This document shows positions 36,365 to 44,894 of a stretch of 64,000 bases of DNA, one piece after another. This stretch comes from Alloactinosynnema sp. L-07 (GTDB taxonomy: Bacteria > Actinomycetota > Actinomycetes > Mycobacteriales > Pseudonocardiaceae): positions 3,286,001 to 3,350,000 of the forward strand of contig NZ_LN850107.1 of assembly GCF_900070365.1 (NCBI RefSeq), written 5' to 3'. A program made the translations under genes and the position numbers. The notes below the pieces were generated by a model. It was not told the origin of the DNA and did not search any database. It saw only the letters and a list, made by a program, of their open reading frames with translations. The number at the start of each line of letters is the position of its first letter. Positions within the stretch are counted from its first letter, which is position 1.

Positions 36365-39300
36365 TCAATTGGCATCATGCTGGATCGATTCGAGCAACAG
36401 CGCCGATGGGACCCGATTAGCGAAACCGAGCCGAAGCAATCCATAGCCGATTCCGGCCAGGCCATTCAGCAGCCCCGGCGTGGGCACCTGACCTGGGGTG
36501 CCGCACCGCGCGCCGTGGCGGGTGATCGCGTCCAGCACGAGCCCGGCCGACCGGCGGCGGGTGTCGGCGACACCCGGAACGCGCGCGGTCAGAGCGGTCA
36601 CGGTGTCGATGACGCCGAGTTCGCCGCAGCACAGACTCAGGTCGCTCAGGACCGGCCGCCAGGCCAGGTCCCGGACCTGGTCGGCCATCCGGGGACCACC
36701 GCCGTCGGCCGCACAGCTTCGTCCCAGCAGCAGACCCGCCGTACCCGCGCACCACCCCGGCGGCTGTCCCGGGTCCTCGGCCACCAGGGCCGCCGCCCGC
36801 CGCGCGGCCTCGGCGTAGCCGGGCTCGGCGACCGACTCGGCGTAGCGGGACAGTGCCCACGCCACCCCGGCCACCCCGTCGGCGAACCCGCTGGGCGGAT
36901 CGTCACCGGGATCGGCGACCAGCTGGACGAGCCCGTCCGCGCAGGACCGGGCCAGCGTCCCGGCGGCGGGAAGGTCCAACTCCGCGTGCACCGCGCCCAT
37001 GGCCGCCAGGCAGCCCGCGCCGCCGGTGGCCCAGCCGGGAGCGCCGTCCGCGGCGGCGGCCGCGAGATCGACCGAGGTCGCGGCCAGCCGCCGGAGGTCG
37101 CCGTCGTCGAGAAGGCGGGCGATGCGGGCCAAGGCGTAGGCGATGCCGCCGAATCCGTGCAGCCCACCGGACCCCACGGCAGGCGCCGACTCTGGCGCGT
37201 CGGCGAACCGCTCGATCAGGGCCGCGGTGCCGCGCAGCGTCCGACCGGCCACGTCGGTGTAGCGGTCGATGCCGCTCAACTCGGCCAGCTGAGCCAGGAA
37301 CAGGGCGACCCCGAGGGTCCCGTTGGCCAGGCCCACCCCCATCGGCAGCACCAGCCACTGCCGCTCGTCGACGAGTTCCAGCCCGATCCAGCTCACCGCG
37401 CCGCCGTCGGCGATCCCCCTGGCGACGATCTGGTCGCCGACCGCGCAGGCCGCGACCAGTAGCCGCTCGGCGGGCGCGGACGTGCCCGCGATCGACCCGG
37501 GCATCGGTCTTGGCGCGCGGTGCGGACGCGCTGGGCGGCGGGTGGCCAGGGTCGCCGCGATGATCCACTCCTGGTCGCGGCGGTCGATCTCGCCCAGCGC
37601 GGCGAGTTTGCCCATGGCGACCGCGAGCCCAGCGCGGTCCAGCAGCCGCGGCCCCCGGGCGCCGGTCGAGGTCCAGAGGTCGGTGCCACCGGGGCGGCCC
37701 GCGAACAGCGGCACGTCGCCCGCCCACAGGTCGGCCGTCTCGGCCGGACACAGCCGCCACCGGACCGGGTCGGCCGCCGCCGAGGTCCACAGCACCTCGA
37801 ACATCCGGTCCCGGTCGAGCCCGTCGGCCAGCACCTCGGGATCGGTGGCCTCGGCCAGCAGCGCCGCGTACCCCCGAGTCGGCCGGGCCACGACCCGAAC
37901 CTCGGTGTCCACGCAGGCGCGCAGCAGCACGGCGAAGTCGTCGCGGTGCCGGACCAGCGCGTCGTAGCCGAGCCGGAAACCGTTGAGCAGCGCGGATTCG
38001 TGGTCGCCGGGCTCGATCTCGCGGCCGTCCAGCCTGGGCCGATTCCCCGCGGGCCGGAACGGCCGCGGCCAGAGGACCGGCCGCATCAGGTCGGTCGCGG
38101 GGTCGGCCCAGTCCAGCACGCTGTCGGGCTCCAGCGGCCCCGCGTCGCCGCCGAGGCCGGAGCAGTCCACCGCGCCGTGGTCGCCGACGACCATCACCGG
38201 CAGCAGGGAGGTCCGGTAGACCGAGTCGGCGAGCGCGTCGGCGGCGGGGTCGTCGCCTGCCGCGCGGGGGGCCGCGAGCCGGGGGTGGAACAGCGTCTCC
38301 AAGTCGACGAGCACCGGTGTGTCGCCCGCGGCGATCAGGTTCTGGTAGTGCAGGTCGCCCGCGTGGACCACGTGCACGATGGCGAGCAGTGCGCCTAGCT
38401 TGCGGTAGAAGCGATCCGCCCCGGCGGCGTCGGGCAACGGGGCCCGGTCGATGAACTCCAGCCAGCCGTACCCTGACCGGGCGATCGCCGCGACCGCGCG
38501 CAGGCCGAGTCCGGGAGCCAGCCGGTTCATCCAGTCGATCATCGCGCCGAACCGCAGGTGGGCCTCGATGTCCCTGGGCCGGTAGACCACTCGGCGCCCG
38601 TCGTCGAACCGCAGCACCGCGACCGCGCGCCCGCCTCGATGCGGATCTCCTTGGCCGAGGTCGACGCCGACGACAAGGCCGGGGTCCACGCCGCCGAGCA
38701 GGTCCCGCACGATGTCCGCACGGTCGCGGACGAACCGGTCGAGCAGCTCCGCGCAGGCCGTCACGGCCGCGTCGCACGCCTGGGCGATCAGCCGGGCCAG
38801 CACCGGGTACCGGCCCAACGCGGCTGCCAGCTCCACGGGCCGGGCCAGTTGGCGGACGAAGTCGGCGAACCGGTCCGAAGACGTGACCCCGGTCAGAACC
38901 CCGGCCGCGCGGCGGGCGCCCAGTTCCCGGACCAGGATCCTGGTCGCGATGCCGACCAGCCTGCGACTCAAGTGGGCGCGGGCGTCCAGGACGACGGCGA
39001 GTCGATCGATGCCGACCATCCCGACCAGCGCGGTGGTGAGCCGGTCGCCCGCGTCGGCGACGAACGGGCGCAGCACGACGGCGAAGGCGTCCCGCCACGC
39101 CTCGGGCACGTCGACCGGCTCGTCCACCGCCGCGATCAGGGCGCGTTCAACGGTGTCGGCCCACGCGGGCCGCGGCACCCGGGCGGCGAGCGCCGACGGC
39201 GGCTCGGCGAGCAACCAGGCCAATCGCTGTTCATCAAGTCCTTGTTCGGCCAACCGGGCGGCGAACCGCGCCGCGCCGTCCGGCCCATGGACCGCTCGCC

Positions 39301-39475
39301 AGGCGTCGAGTCGGGGGTCCGACGGGCCGTCGCCGGGTGTGACCGGCGTCCGGATCCGTTCGTGCAGGGCCAAACCGGGCGCCCACCAACCCGGTGGCAG
39401 GTAGGCATCGAGCCATCGGCGGCCACCGCCTGCCGCGAGCGTCGCCATCGAACTCACAAAGCCACACGCTGTCAC
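36365..39475 (-). CDS. lanM: Class II lanthipeptide synthetase LanM (CCG type)
   Basis: A 1036-residue bifunctional enzyme that dehydrates Ser/Thr and forms thioether rings. The N-terminal DUF4135 dehydratase has a kinase-like active site (VVYRPRDIEAHLRFG, VHAGDLHYQNLIAAGDTPVL, then DLETLFHPRL). The C-terminal LanC-like cyclase carries a zinc Cys in GWCAGTAGLLLG (Cys about 909) and a CCG motif in LSLCCGELGV (about 949-950) in place of CHG. Three-Cys zinc sites like this occur in ProcM-type LanMs, which are known for broad substrate use. No LanT protease-exporter lies nearby. The start could be the GTG at 39475 or the ATG at 39448. Confidence 0.92.
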   Translation of the reverse strand: MTACGFVSSMATLAAGGGRRWLDAYLPPGWWAPGLALHERIRTPVTPGDGPSDPRLDAWRAVHGPDGAARFAARLAEQGLDEQRLAWLLAEPPSALAARVPRPAWADTVERALIAAVDEPVDVPEAWRDAFAVVLRPFVADAGDRLTTALVGMVGIDRLAVVLDARAHLSRRLVGIATRILVRELGARRAAGVLTGVTSSDRFADFVRQLARPVELAAALGRYPVLARLIAQACDAAVTACAELLDRFVRDRADIVRDLLGGVDPGLVVGVDLGQGDPHRGGRAVAVLRFDDGRRVVYRPRDIEAHLRFGAMIDWMNRLAPGLGLRAVAAIARSGYGWLEFIDRAPLPDAAGADRFYRKLGALLAIVHVVHAGDLHYQNLIAAGDTPVLVDLETLFHPRLAAPRAAGDDPAADALADSVYRTSLLPVMVVGDHGAVDCSGLGGDAGPLEPDSVLDWADPATDLMRPVLWPRPFRPAGNRPRLDGREIEPGDHESALLNGFRLGYDALVRHRDDFAVLLRACVDTEVRVVARPTRGYAALLAEATDPEVLADGLDRDRMFEVLWTSAAADPVRWRLCPAETADLWAGDVPLFAGRPGGTDLWTSTGARGPRLLDRAGLAVAMGKLAALGEIDRRDQEWIIAATLATRRPARPHRAPRPMPGSIAGTSAPAERLLVAACAVGDQIVARGIADGGAVSWIGLELVDERQWLVLPMGVGLANGTLGVALFLAQLAELSGIDRYTDVAGRTLRGTAALIERFADAPESAPAVGSGGLHGFGGIAYALARIARLLDDGDLRRLAATSVDLAAAAADGAPGWATGGAGCLAAMGAVHAELDLPAAGTLARSCADGLVQLVADPGDDPPSGFADGVAGVAWALSRYAESVAEPGYAEAARRAAALVAEDPGQPPGWCAGTAGLLLGRSCAADGGGPRMADQVRDLAWRPVLSDLSLCCGELGVIDTVTALTARVPGVADTRRRSAGLVLDAITRHGARCGTPGQVPTPGLLNGLAGIGYGLLRLGFANRVPSALLLESIQHDAN

Positions 39476-39779
39476 GGCATCCGACCGGTGTCATGGGTGA
39501 AAATCACCCCCTTTTGCCGCTCTCCACGCAGGTCCGGCGGCGACAACAGGGACAGCGCCTTGCGTTCGTTCAACTACCGTAAGTGAACACGATCAAGTGG
39601 CGCAAGCCCTTCGCCCGGCCTGACCGCCCCCTAGGGTTGCTTCCGGTCACGGCCGAAAGGCTTACCCGGCAAGAAAATTGGGTGCGTGACTCCCATGTGC
39701 GCGGCATGGGAGTGCTGCGACTCTTCCGCCGTCATTCGGGCGCAATTGGACCGGGAACTACGGGCGCAGGGGATGGACG
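39476..39779. promoter_or_regulatory. 304-bp divergent promoter region of the biosynthetic cluster
   Basis: This gap separates lanM from the 12-gene plus-strand operon and must hold promoters for both. Visible structure: a loose dyad GTTCA-N11-TGAAC (39568-39588), and a perfect 9-bp stem ACTCCCATG/CATGGGAGT with a 7-base loop (39689-39713) in the leader of the plus operon. No convincing -35/-10 pair or gene is seen. It is a candidate target of the LAL regulator. Confidence 0.5.
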
Positions 39780-41273
39780 TTGGGACCAATTGCCGGGAAA
39801 TCCGGGAACCTCGCTGAACATTTCGTCCACCAGGCCGACCGCGCACCCCAGGCGGTGGCCCTGATCTGGGCCGATCAGGAGATCACCTACGGCGAACTGC
39901 ACGCGCTGGCCCGCGGTGCCCAGCGGGAGGTGGACCGGCTCGACCTTCCCGCGGACAGGCCGGTTGGCCTTGTGCTGGACAAGAATCCGCGCGCCATCGC
40001 GCTGATCCTGGCCCTGCTTGGCGCGGGCCGGGCGTTCCTGCTGCCCTCGGCCACACTCCCCCACGCGACCCTCGCCGCCCTGTTCACCGCCGCCGACTGC
40101 GCGGCCGTCCTGTCCACCAGACCTGACCAGGCGGCCGGTCTCATCGACCACGTCATCGCCGTCGAGCAGGCCACGGGCGAACTGCGCACCGTGGCGACCC
40201 CCGACTCGGTCGGCTTCATGCTCACCACGTCCGGCTCGACCGGGGTGCCGAAGATCGTCCCGCTGACCGGCGGCGCGGTGGCCGCGTTCGCCGACTGGGC
40301 GGCGGCCGCGTTCCACATCGCCCCCGGCCGCACGGTGCTCAACTACGCGCCGCTCAACTTCGACCTCTGCCTGCTCGACATCTGGACCACGCTCGGCGCG
40401 GGCGGCCGGGTCGTGCTGGTCGACCCGGCGAAAGCCACGCTGGCCCCGTACCTGGCCGACCTGCTCACCGCCCACCAGGTCGACGTGGTGCAGGCCGTCC
40501 CGATGCTCTACCAGCTCCTCGCCGAGCACGGCGGCTCCTACCGAGCCGACCAGGTGATCTTCACCGGGGACGCGCTCCCCGTGCGCTGCCTGCCGCCGCT
40601 GCGCGCGCGGTTCCCCGCCGCGCGCCTCTACAACCTCTACGGCTGCACGGAAACCAACGACAGCTTCCTGCACGAGGTCGTCGACGACACCGCGTCGACC
40701 ATCCCGATCGGCAAGCCCATCGACGGGGTGCGCACGGTGATCATCGACGCCGACGGCGCGGCGGTGACCGGGGCGGGGACCGGCGAGCTGTATGTCAGCA
40801 CACCGTTCGCCAGCCCCGGGTATCTCGACCCCGACCAGGCTCGGCTCGCGTTCGGACCGCACCCGACCGGCGCCGACGACCGCCGGTACTTCCGCTCCGG
40901 CGACATCGTCGAGCGGCACACCGACGGCACGCTGACCCTGGCAGGCCGCAAGGACTTCCACGTCAAGGTGCGCGGCGTGCAGGTCAACACCCAGCAGGTC
41001 GAGCGGGCGCTGCTGGCCCATCCGGGAGTCGCCGAGGCCGTCGTGCTCGCCGGGGGCGACCCGCTCGGCGGAACGGTGCTGCACGCGGTGGTCCGACGCC
41101 GTTCGCCGGACGGCCCGCACAGCCTCGCCGTCCGCCGGCACTGCGCGCGCCTGCTGCCCAAGGCCGCCGTGCCAGGTGTGATCCACCTGGTCGACCAGCC
41201 GCTTCCCGCCACCTCGACCGGAAAACCCGACCGAACGCGCATCAAGCGCACCTATCTGGAGGCCCGATCATGA
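39780..41273 (+). CDS. Stand-alone adenylation enzyme (NRPS A domain)
   Basis: A 497-residue AMP-forming enzyme with A3 TTSGSTGVPK, A5 LYNLYGCTETNDSF, A7 YFRSGDIVER and A10 ATSTGKPDRTRIK (catalytic Lys). It should activate an amino acid and load the carrier protein encoded next. The YGCTETNDSF segment recalls proline adenylases of pyrrole pathways. By eye the pocket reads D-L-L-Q-I-T-L-D-S, where those enzymes start D-L-L, so a proline-like or altered substrate is possible; this is low-confidence. The start is a TTG at 39780 with AGGGG upstream. Its stop overlaps the carrier ATG (ATGA). First gene of the operon. Confidence 0.88.
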   Translation: MGPIAGKSGNLAEHFVHQADRAPQAVALIWADQEITYGELHALARGAQREVDRLDLPADRPVGLVLDKNPRAIALILALLGAGRAFLLPSATLPHATLAALFTAADCAAVLSTRPDQAAGLIDHVIAVEQATGELRTVATPDSVGFMLTTSGSTGVPKIVPLTGGAVAAFADWAAAAFHIAPGRTVLNYAPLNFDLCLLDIWTTLGAGGRVVLVDPAKATLAPYLADLLTAHQVDVVQAVPMLYQLLAEHGGSYRADQVIFTGDALPVRCLPPLRARFPAARLYNLYGCTETNDSFLHEVVDDTASTIPIGKPIDGVRTVIIDADGAAVTGAGTGELYVSTPFASPGYLDPDQARLAFGPHPTGADDRRYFRSGDIVERHTDGTLTLAGRKDFHVKVRGVQVNTQQVERALLAHPGVAEAVVLAGGDPLGGTVLHAVVRRRSPDGPHSLAVRRHCARLLPKAAVPGVIHLVDQPLPATSTGKPDRTRIKRTYLEARS

Positions 41274-41533
41274 GTGACACACAGGTGATCAAGCGGTTCG
41301 TGCTCGCCGAGTTCCTGCCGGACGTGCCGGAGAGCGAACTGGCCGACGACCTCGACCTGATCGAGAACGGCGTGATCGACAGCCTCGGCCTGCTCAAGCT
41401 GCTCGCCTGGCTGGAGGACCGCTTCGCCCTGCCCGTCGACGACATCGAACTCGACCCGGACAGCCTGCGCAGTGTCACCGCGATCGGCGAGTTCGTCGCC
41501 AAGGCGCGGACGGCTCCCGCGAGCACCCGGTGA
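41270..41533 (+). CDS. Free-standing peptidyl/acyl carrier protein
   Basis: An 87-residue carrier protein. The phosphopantetheine Ser is Ser38 in LIENGVIDSLGLLKLL, within the helix II signature. It would hold the aminoacyl thioester made by the upstream A domain while partner enzymes (the dehydrogenase, cupin or transglutaminase-like protein) act. It overlaps both neighbours by 4 bases (ATGA before, GTGA after). Confidence 0.9.
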   Translation: MSDTQVIKRFVLAEFLPDVPESELADDLDLIENGVIDSLGLLKLLAWLEDRFALPVDDIELDPDSLRSVTAIGEFVAKARTAPASTR

Positions 41534-42546
41534 CCGCGCTGCTCACCAGGCTGGTCGCCAGGGACGGCCCCATCGACCGCGCCGACTGGCACGGGTTCTT
41601 CGACCGGCTGGCCGATGGCGACCTGCGCCGCGGCGAGGGCGCCGCCCTGCTCGCGTCGCTGTCCACCGCGATGCCCGACGACGACACGCTCCACGCGCTG
41701 TTCGACAGCCTCGACGAGCGGCGCGGCGACCCCGGTGTGGCTTTCCCGGACGCGGTGAACATCGTCGGGACCGGCGGCGGGCCGCGCACCTTCAACGTCT
41801 CCACGGCCGCGGCCGTCGTCGCCGCGGCGATCGGCGTGCGGGTGATCAAGACCGGGTCGCGCGCCTACACCAGCAAGTACGGCTCGTTCGACCTGCTCGA
41901 AGCCCTCGGCGTCGGGCTGACCGAGGACTTCGCGGACACCGCCGAGCGCCTCGACCGGCTGGGGGTGGCGTTCGCCGGCCAGTTCGTCTACCCGGCCGAG
42001 ATCGCCCGGCTGGCGAGCCAGATCGTCCCGCTCGACCTGCGCACGGTGGGCACGTTCGTCAACCGGGTCGGCCCGTTCCTGGCCGCGATGCCGGTCGGCG
42101 CCCAGCTCACCGGGTTCTCCGACGAGCGGATGCTGCCCGCGCTGCGGCTGCTCGCCCGCCGCGACCCGAACAAGCGGGTGTGGTTGTGCGGCAACGACTT
42201 CGGCGCCGACGAGCTGATCAGCTGCACCGACAACGTCGTGCATCCCGATGACGGCGAGACATTCACCCTGGCCGCGGGGTCGCCCGCGCCCAGCGAGGGC
42301 ACGATCGAGGACCTGCGGCCGTGGCCGAACCCGGTCGAGCAGTTCCACGCCGTGCTGGCCGGGACCGGGCCCGCGACCGCCGTGCACACCGTGTGCCTCA
42401 ACGCCGCCGCGCTTGGCGTGCTGGGCGGCCGGTTCACCGACTGGGCCGACGCGTTCGCCGCGGCCCGCGACGCCGTGCGCGGCGGCGCGGCGACCGACCT
42501 GCTGGCGCGGGTGCGCTCGACCGATCCGGCGGCCGTCCATGCCTGA
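41530..42546 (+). CDS. TrpD-like anthranilate phosphoribosyltransferase homologue
   Basis: A 338-residue protein of the TrpD fold. TrpD joins PRPP to anthranilate. The PRPP loop is recognisable (VNIVGTGGGPRTFNVSTAAA), but the usual KHGNR is KTGSR and GSAD is GSFD (KTGSRAYTSKYGSFDLLEAL). The anthranilate-binding Arg normally found before the conserved RT is absent (ASQIVPLDLRTVGTFV). These changes suggest another amine-bearing acceptor. The alignment is by eye. It overlaps the carrier gene (GTGA) and the TrpA-like gene by 8 bases. Confidence 0.82.
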   Translation: MTALLTRLVARDGPIDRADWHGFFDRLADGDLRRGEGAALLASLSTAMPDDDTLHALFDSLDERRGDPGVAFPDAVNIVGTGGGPRTFNVSTAAAVVAAAIGVRVIKTGSRAYTSKYGSFDLLEALGVGLTEDFADTAERLDRLGVAFAGQFVYPAEIARLASQIVPLDLRTVGTFVNRVGPFLAAMPVGAQLTGFSDERMLPALRLLARRDPNKRVWLCGNDFGADELISCTDNVVHPDDGETFTLAAGSPAPSEGTIEDLRPWPNPVEQFHAVLAGTGPATAVHTVCLNAAALGVLGGRFTDWADAFAAARDAVRGGAATDLLARVRSTDPAAVHA

Positions 42547-43363
42547 GAACGCCTTCTTCGCCGACCGGCGGCCGGGTGAGATCGGCCTCGCCCTGTTCCT
42601 CAACGCGGGCGATCCCCCGCTGTCCGTGCTGCCCGACCTGCTGCGCGCGCTCGACGAGTCCGAAGTGGACTGCGTGGAGCTGGCGGTGCCGTTCCCGGAC
42701 TCGATCACCGACGGGCCGGTGATCCGCCGCTCGGCCGACCGGGCCCTGGCCGACGGGACCGACCTCGCCGAGGTGCTCAAGTGCCTGGACACGGTGCGCG
42801 GCGAACTCCGGCACACCAAGATCGCGCTGCTCGCCGACTGGAGTCACACGGTCCGCCCCCTAGGGCTCGCGGAGTTCGTCGCCACGGCCGCCGACGCCGC
42901 GGTCGACGGCCTGCTGGTGCATGGGCTCCCGCCCCGCGTGCGGTGGGCCTACCGCGAGGCGGCGGCCGCGGCCGGGATGCCGATCGTGGCCACCTGCTAT
43001 CCGAAGTCGGCGCAGGCCGTGCTCGCCGAGTCGGCGGCCACCGCGTCGGCCTACCTGTACCTGGTCGCCCACTACGGGCGCACCGGCTCCGCGCCGCCGG
43101 ACGGGTTCGCCCAACTCGGCGCGGTGATCGACGACCTGCGGACCCGCACGAGCGCGCCCATCGCGGTCGGCTTCGGCGTGCGGGGACCCAGCGAGGTCGC
43201 CGCCCTCGCCCGCGCGGGAGCCGACGCCGCGGTGGTCGGCAGCGCGGCCGTCGCCGTCGTCGAGCGTGCGGCCGAGGACCGCCGCGACGTCGTCGCCGAC
43301 CTCGCCGAGTTCGTCGCCATGCTCAAGTCCATCAACCCGACAACCCCAAGGAGTGCGAAGTGA
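42539..43363 (+). CDS. TrpA-like tryptophan synthase alpha subunit homologue
   Basis: A 274-residue TIM barrel. TrpA cleaves indole-3-glycerol phosphate to indole and glyceraldehyde 3-phosphate. The catalytic Glu is kept in VDCVELAVPFPD and the second acid in ITDGPVIRRSADRAL. Later segments YLVAHYGRTGSAP and IAVGFGVRGPSEVAAL match the phosphate-binding loops loosely. Retro-aldol chemistry is therefore plausible on an indole-glycerol-phosphate analogue. Its end overlaps the ectoine-synthase-like GTG (GTGA). Confidence 0.85.
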   Translation: MPENAFFADRRPGEIGLALFLNAGDPPLSVLPDLLRALDESEVDCVELAVPFPDSITDGPVIRRSADRALADGTDLAEVLKCLDTVRGELRHTKIALLADWSHTVRPLGLAEFVATAADAAVDGLLVHGLPPRVRWAYREAAAAAGMPIVATCYPKSAQAVLAESAATASAYLYLVAHYGRTGSAPPDGFAQLGAVIDDLRTRTSAPIAVGFGVRGPSEVAALARAGADAAVVGSAAVAVVERAAEDRRDVVADLAEFVAMLKSINPTTPRSAK

Positions 43364-43734
43364 TCGTCCGCAAACTGTCCGAAGTGGCCACTGTCGAATG
43401 GGGCAACGGCCTGAGCCGCCGGTTCCTGCTGGAATCCGACGGGATGGGCTACACCGTCACCGACACGGTCGTCCGCGCGGGCACCAAGTCCCGGCTGGAG
43501 TACCGCCGCCACCTGGAGGCCTGCTATTGCATCGAGGGCGCGGGCGAGGTCGTCGACGCCGACGGCAACTCCCACCCCATAGAGCCGGGCACGTTATACG
43601 CCCTCGACCAACACGACGCCCACTTCCTCGTCGCCGCGCCGGACTCGGACTTGCGCCTGGTGTGCGTGTTCAGCCCGGCGCTCAAGGGCGACGAGATCCA
43701 CCGGCTCGACTCGGCAGAGTTCTCCCACTACTGA
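43360..43734 (+). CDS. Ectoine-synthase-like cupin (EctC family)
   Basis: A 124-residue cupin very like EctC: MIVRKLSEV start (GTG 43360), LEYRRHLEACYCIEGAGEV and GTLYALDQHDAHFLVAA, with the metal-binding Glu, Tyr and His in place. EctC closes N-acetyl-diaminobutyrate to the cyclic amidine ectoine, and it has been reported to cyclise glutamine to an aminopyrroline carboxylate. No ectA or ectB is present, so ectoine itself is unlikely; a cyclodehydration step in the cluster pathway is inferred. It has AAGGAG upstream and an in-frame TTA Leu codon at 43594-43596. Confidence 0.88.
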   Translation: MIVRKLSEVATVEWGNGLSRRFLLESDGMGYTVTDTVVRAGTKSRLEYRRHLEACYCIEGAGEVVDADGNSHPIEPGTLYALDQHDAHFLVAAPDSDLRLVCVFSPALKGDEIHRLDSAEFSHY

Positions 43735-43748
43735 GCGGGCTGACCAAC

Positions 43749-44894
43749 GTGATCGAGTGGACTCAGGAGCAGCGGGACCTGCGGGCCGGGATCGACCAGT
43801 GGTGCGCGGGGCTGTCCGCCGACCACGTCGAACTCGACGCGGCGGCGGAGTTCCCCTGGCACAAGTGGAAAATGGTCCAGGAGAGCGGTATCGCGGGCCT
43901 GCCGTTCGACGAGGAGTACGACGGCCTCGGCCGTGACCTGCTGACCACGCTCTACGTCCTGGAAGGGCTGGGCCGCGGCTGCCGCGACAGCGGGCTGAGC
44001 TTCTCGCTGTCGACCCACATGGTCAGCGTCGGCGTCCCGCTGCAGCGGTTCGGCGCCGCTGCGCTCAAACGCGCTCACCTGCCGAGAATCGTCTCCGGCG
44101 ACGCCATCGGCGCGCACGCGATCACCGAGCCGGACGGCGGGTCCGACGCACTGCGGATGCGGACGAAGGCCACCAGGGACGGCGCGGACTTCGTGCTCGA
44201 CGGGAGCAAGACCTTCGTGAGCAACGGTCCGGTCGCGGGCCTGTTCATGATCTACGCCCGCACCCATCCCAAGGGCGGACCCCTTGGCATCACGGCGTTC
44301 CTGGTCGAGCGGGACACGCCGGGGCTGCACGTGGGCAACTCCATCGCCAAGATGGGTCTGCGCACTTCGCCGCTGTGTGAGGTGTTCCTCGACGGGTGCC
44401 GGGTCCCGGCGGCCAACGTGGTCGGCAAGGTGGGAACCGGCTTCCTGGTGCTGGACTACGTGATGAAGTGGGAGATCCTCTGCTCCTTCGCCATCACCCT
44501 CGGCGAGATGCGCCACCGGCTCGACCAGTGCGTCGACTACGCGCGCGAGCGGGTCCAGTTCGGTCAGCCCATCGGCTCCTACCAGGCGATCTCCCACAAG
44601 ATCGCCGACATGAAGGTCGGCGTGGAGACCACCGCGAAGTGGATCTACGACACCGCTGCCAAGTTCGCGGCGGGCGAGAGCATCACCACGGACCTGGCCA
44701 TCACCAAACTGGTCGCCAGCGAGCACAACCTGGCCTCCGCGCTCGCGGCGGTGCAGATCCACGGCGGCAACGGCTACATGGCCGAGTACGGCGTCGAGAA
44801 GGACCTGCGCAACGCGGTGGCGGGGACGATCTACTCGGGCACCTCGGAGATCCAGCGCAACCGCGTCGCGGCGATGCTGGGGGTGACCAAGTGA
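43749..44894 (+). CDS. Acyl-CoA-dehydrogenase-like flavoprotein (probable carrier-bound substrate oxidase)
   Basis: A 381-residue FAD-dependent ACAD fold with IGAHAITEPDGGSDAL, KTFVSNGPVAGLFMIYA and a C-terminal TIYSGTSEIQRNRVA. The usual catalytic Glu of IYEGT is Ser here. A Glu in the earlier helix (VMKWEILCSFAI) aligns by eye with the base position used by isovaleryl-CoA dehydrogenase. In pyrrole pathways such enzymes oxidise prolyl-S-carrier thioesters. With the A domain and carrier nearby, oxidation of a carrier-bound amino acid is the best inference. Its end overlaps the transglutaminase-like gene (GTGA). Confidence 0.87.
   Translation: MIEWTQEQRDLRAGIDQWCAGLSADHVELDAAAEFPWHKWKMVQESGIAGLPFDEEYDGLGRDLLTTLYVLEGLGRGCRDSGLSFSLSTHMVSVGVPLQRFGAAALKRAHLPRIVSGDAIGAHAITEPDGGSDALRMRTKATRDGADFVLDGSKTFVSNGPVAGLFMIYARTHPKGGPLGITAFLVERDTPGLHVGNSIAKMGLRTSPLCEVFLDGCRVPAANVVGKVGTGFLVLDYVMKWEILCSFAITLGEMRHRLDQCVDYARERVQFGQPIGSYQAISHKIADMKVGVETTAKWIYDTAAKFAAGESITTDLAITKLVASEHNLASALAAVQIHGGNGYMAEYGVEKDLRNAVAGTIYSGTSEIQRNRVAAMLGVTK

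Noticed and set aside
43360..43734. Ectoine biosynthesis gene
   Set aside because: ectA, ectB and ectD are absent from the surroundings, and the gene is translationally coupled to the TrpA-like gene.
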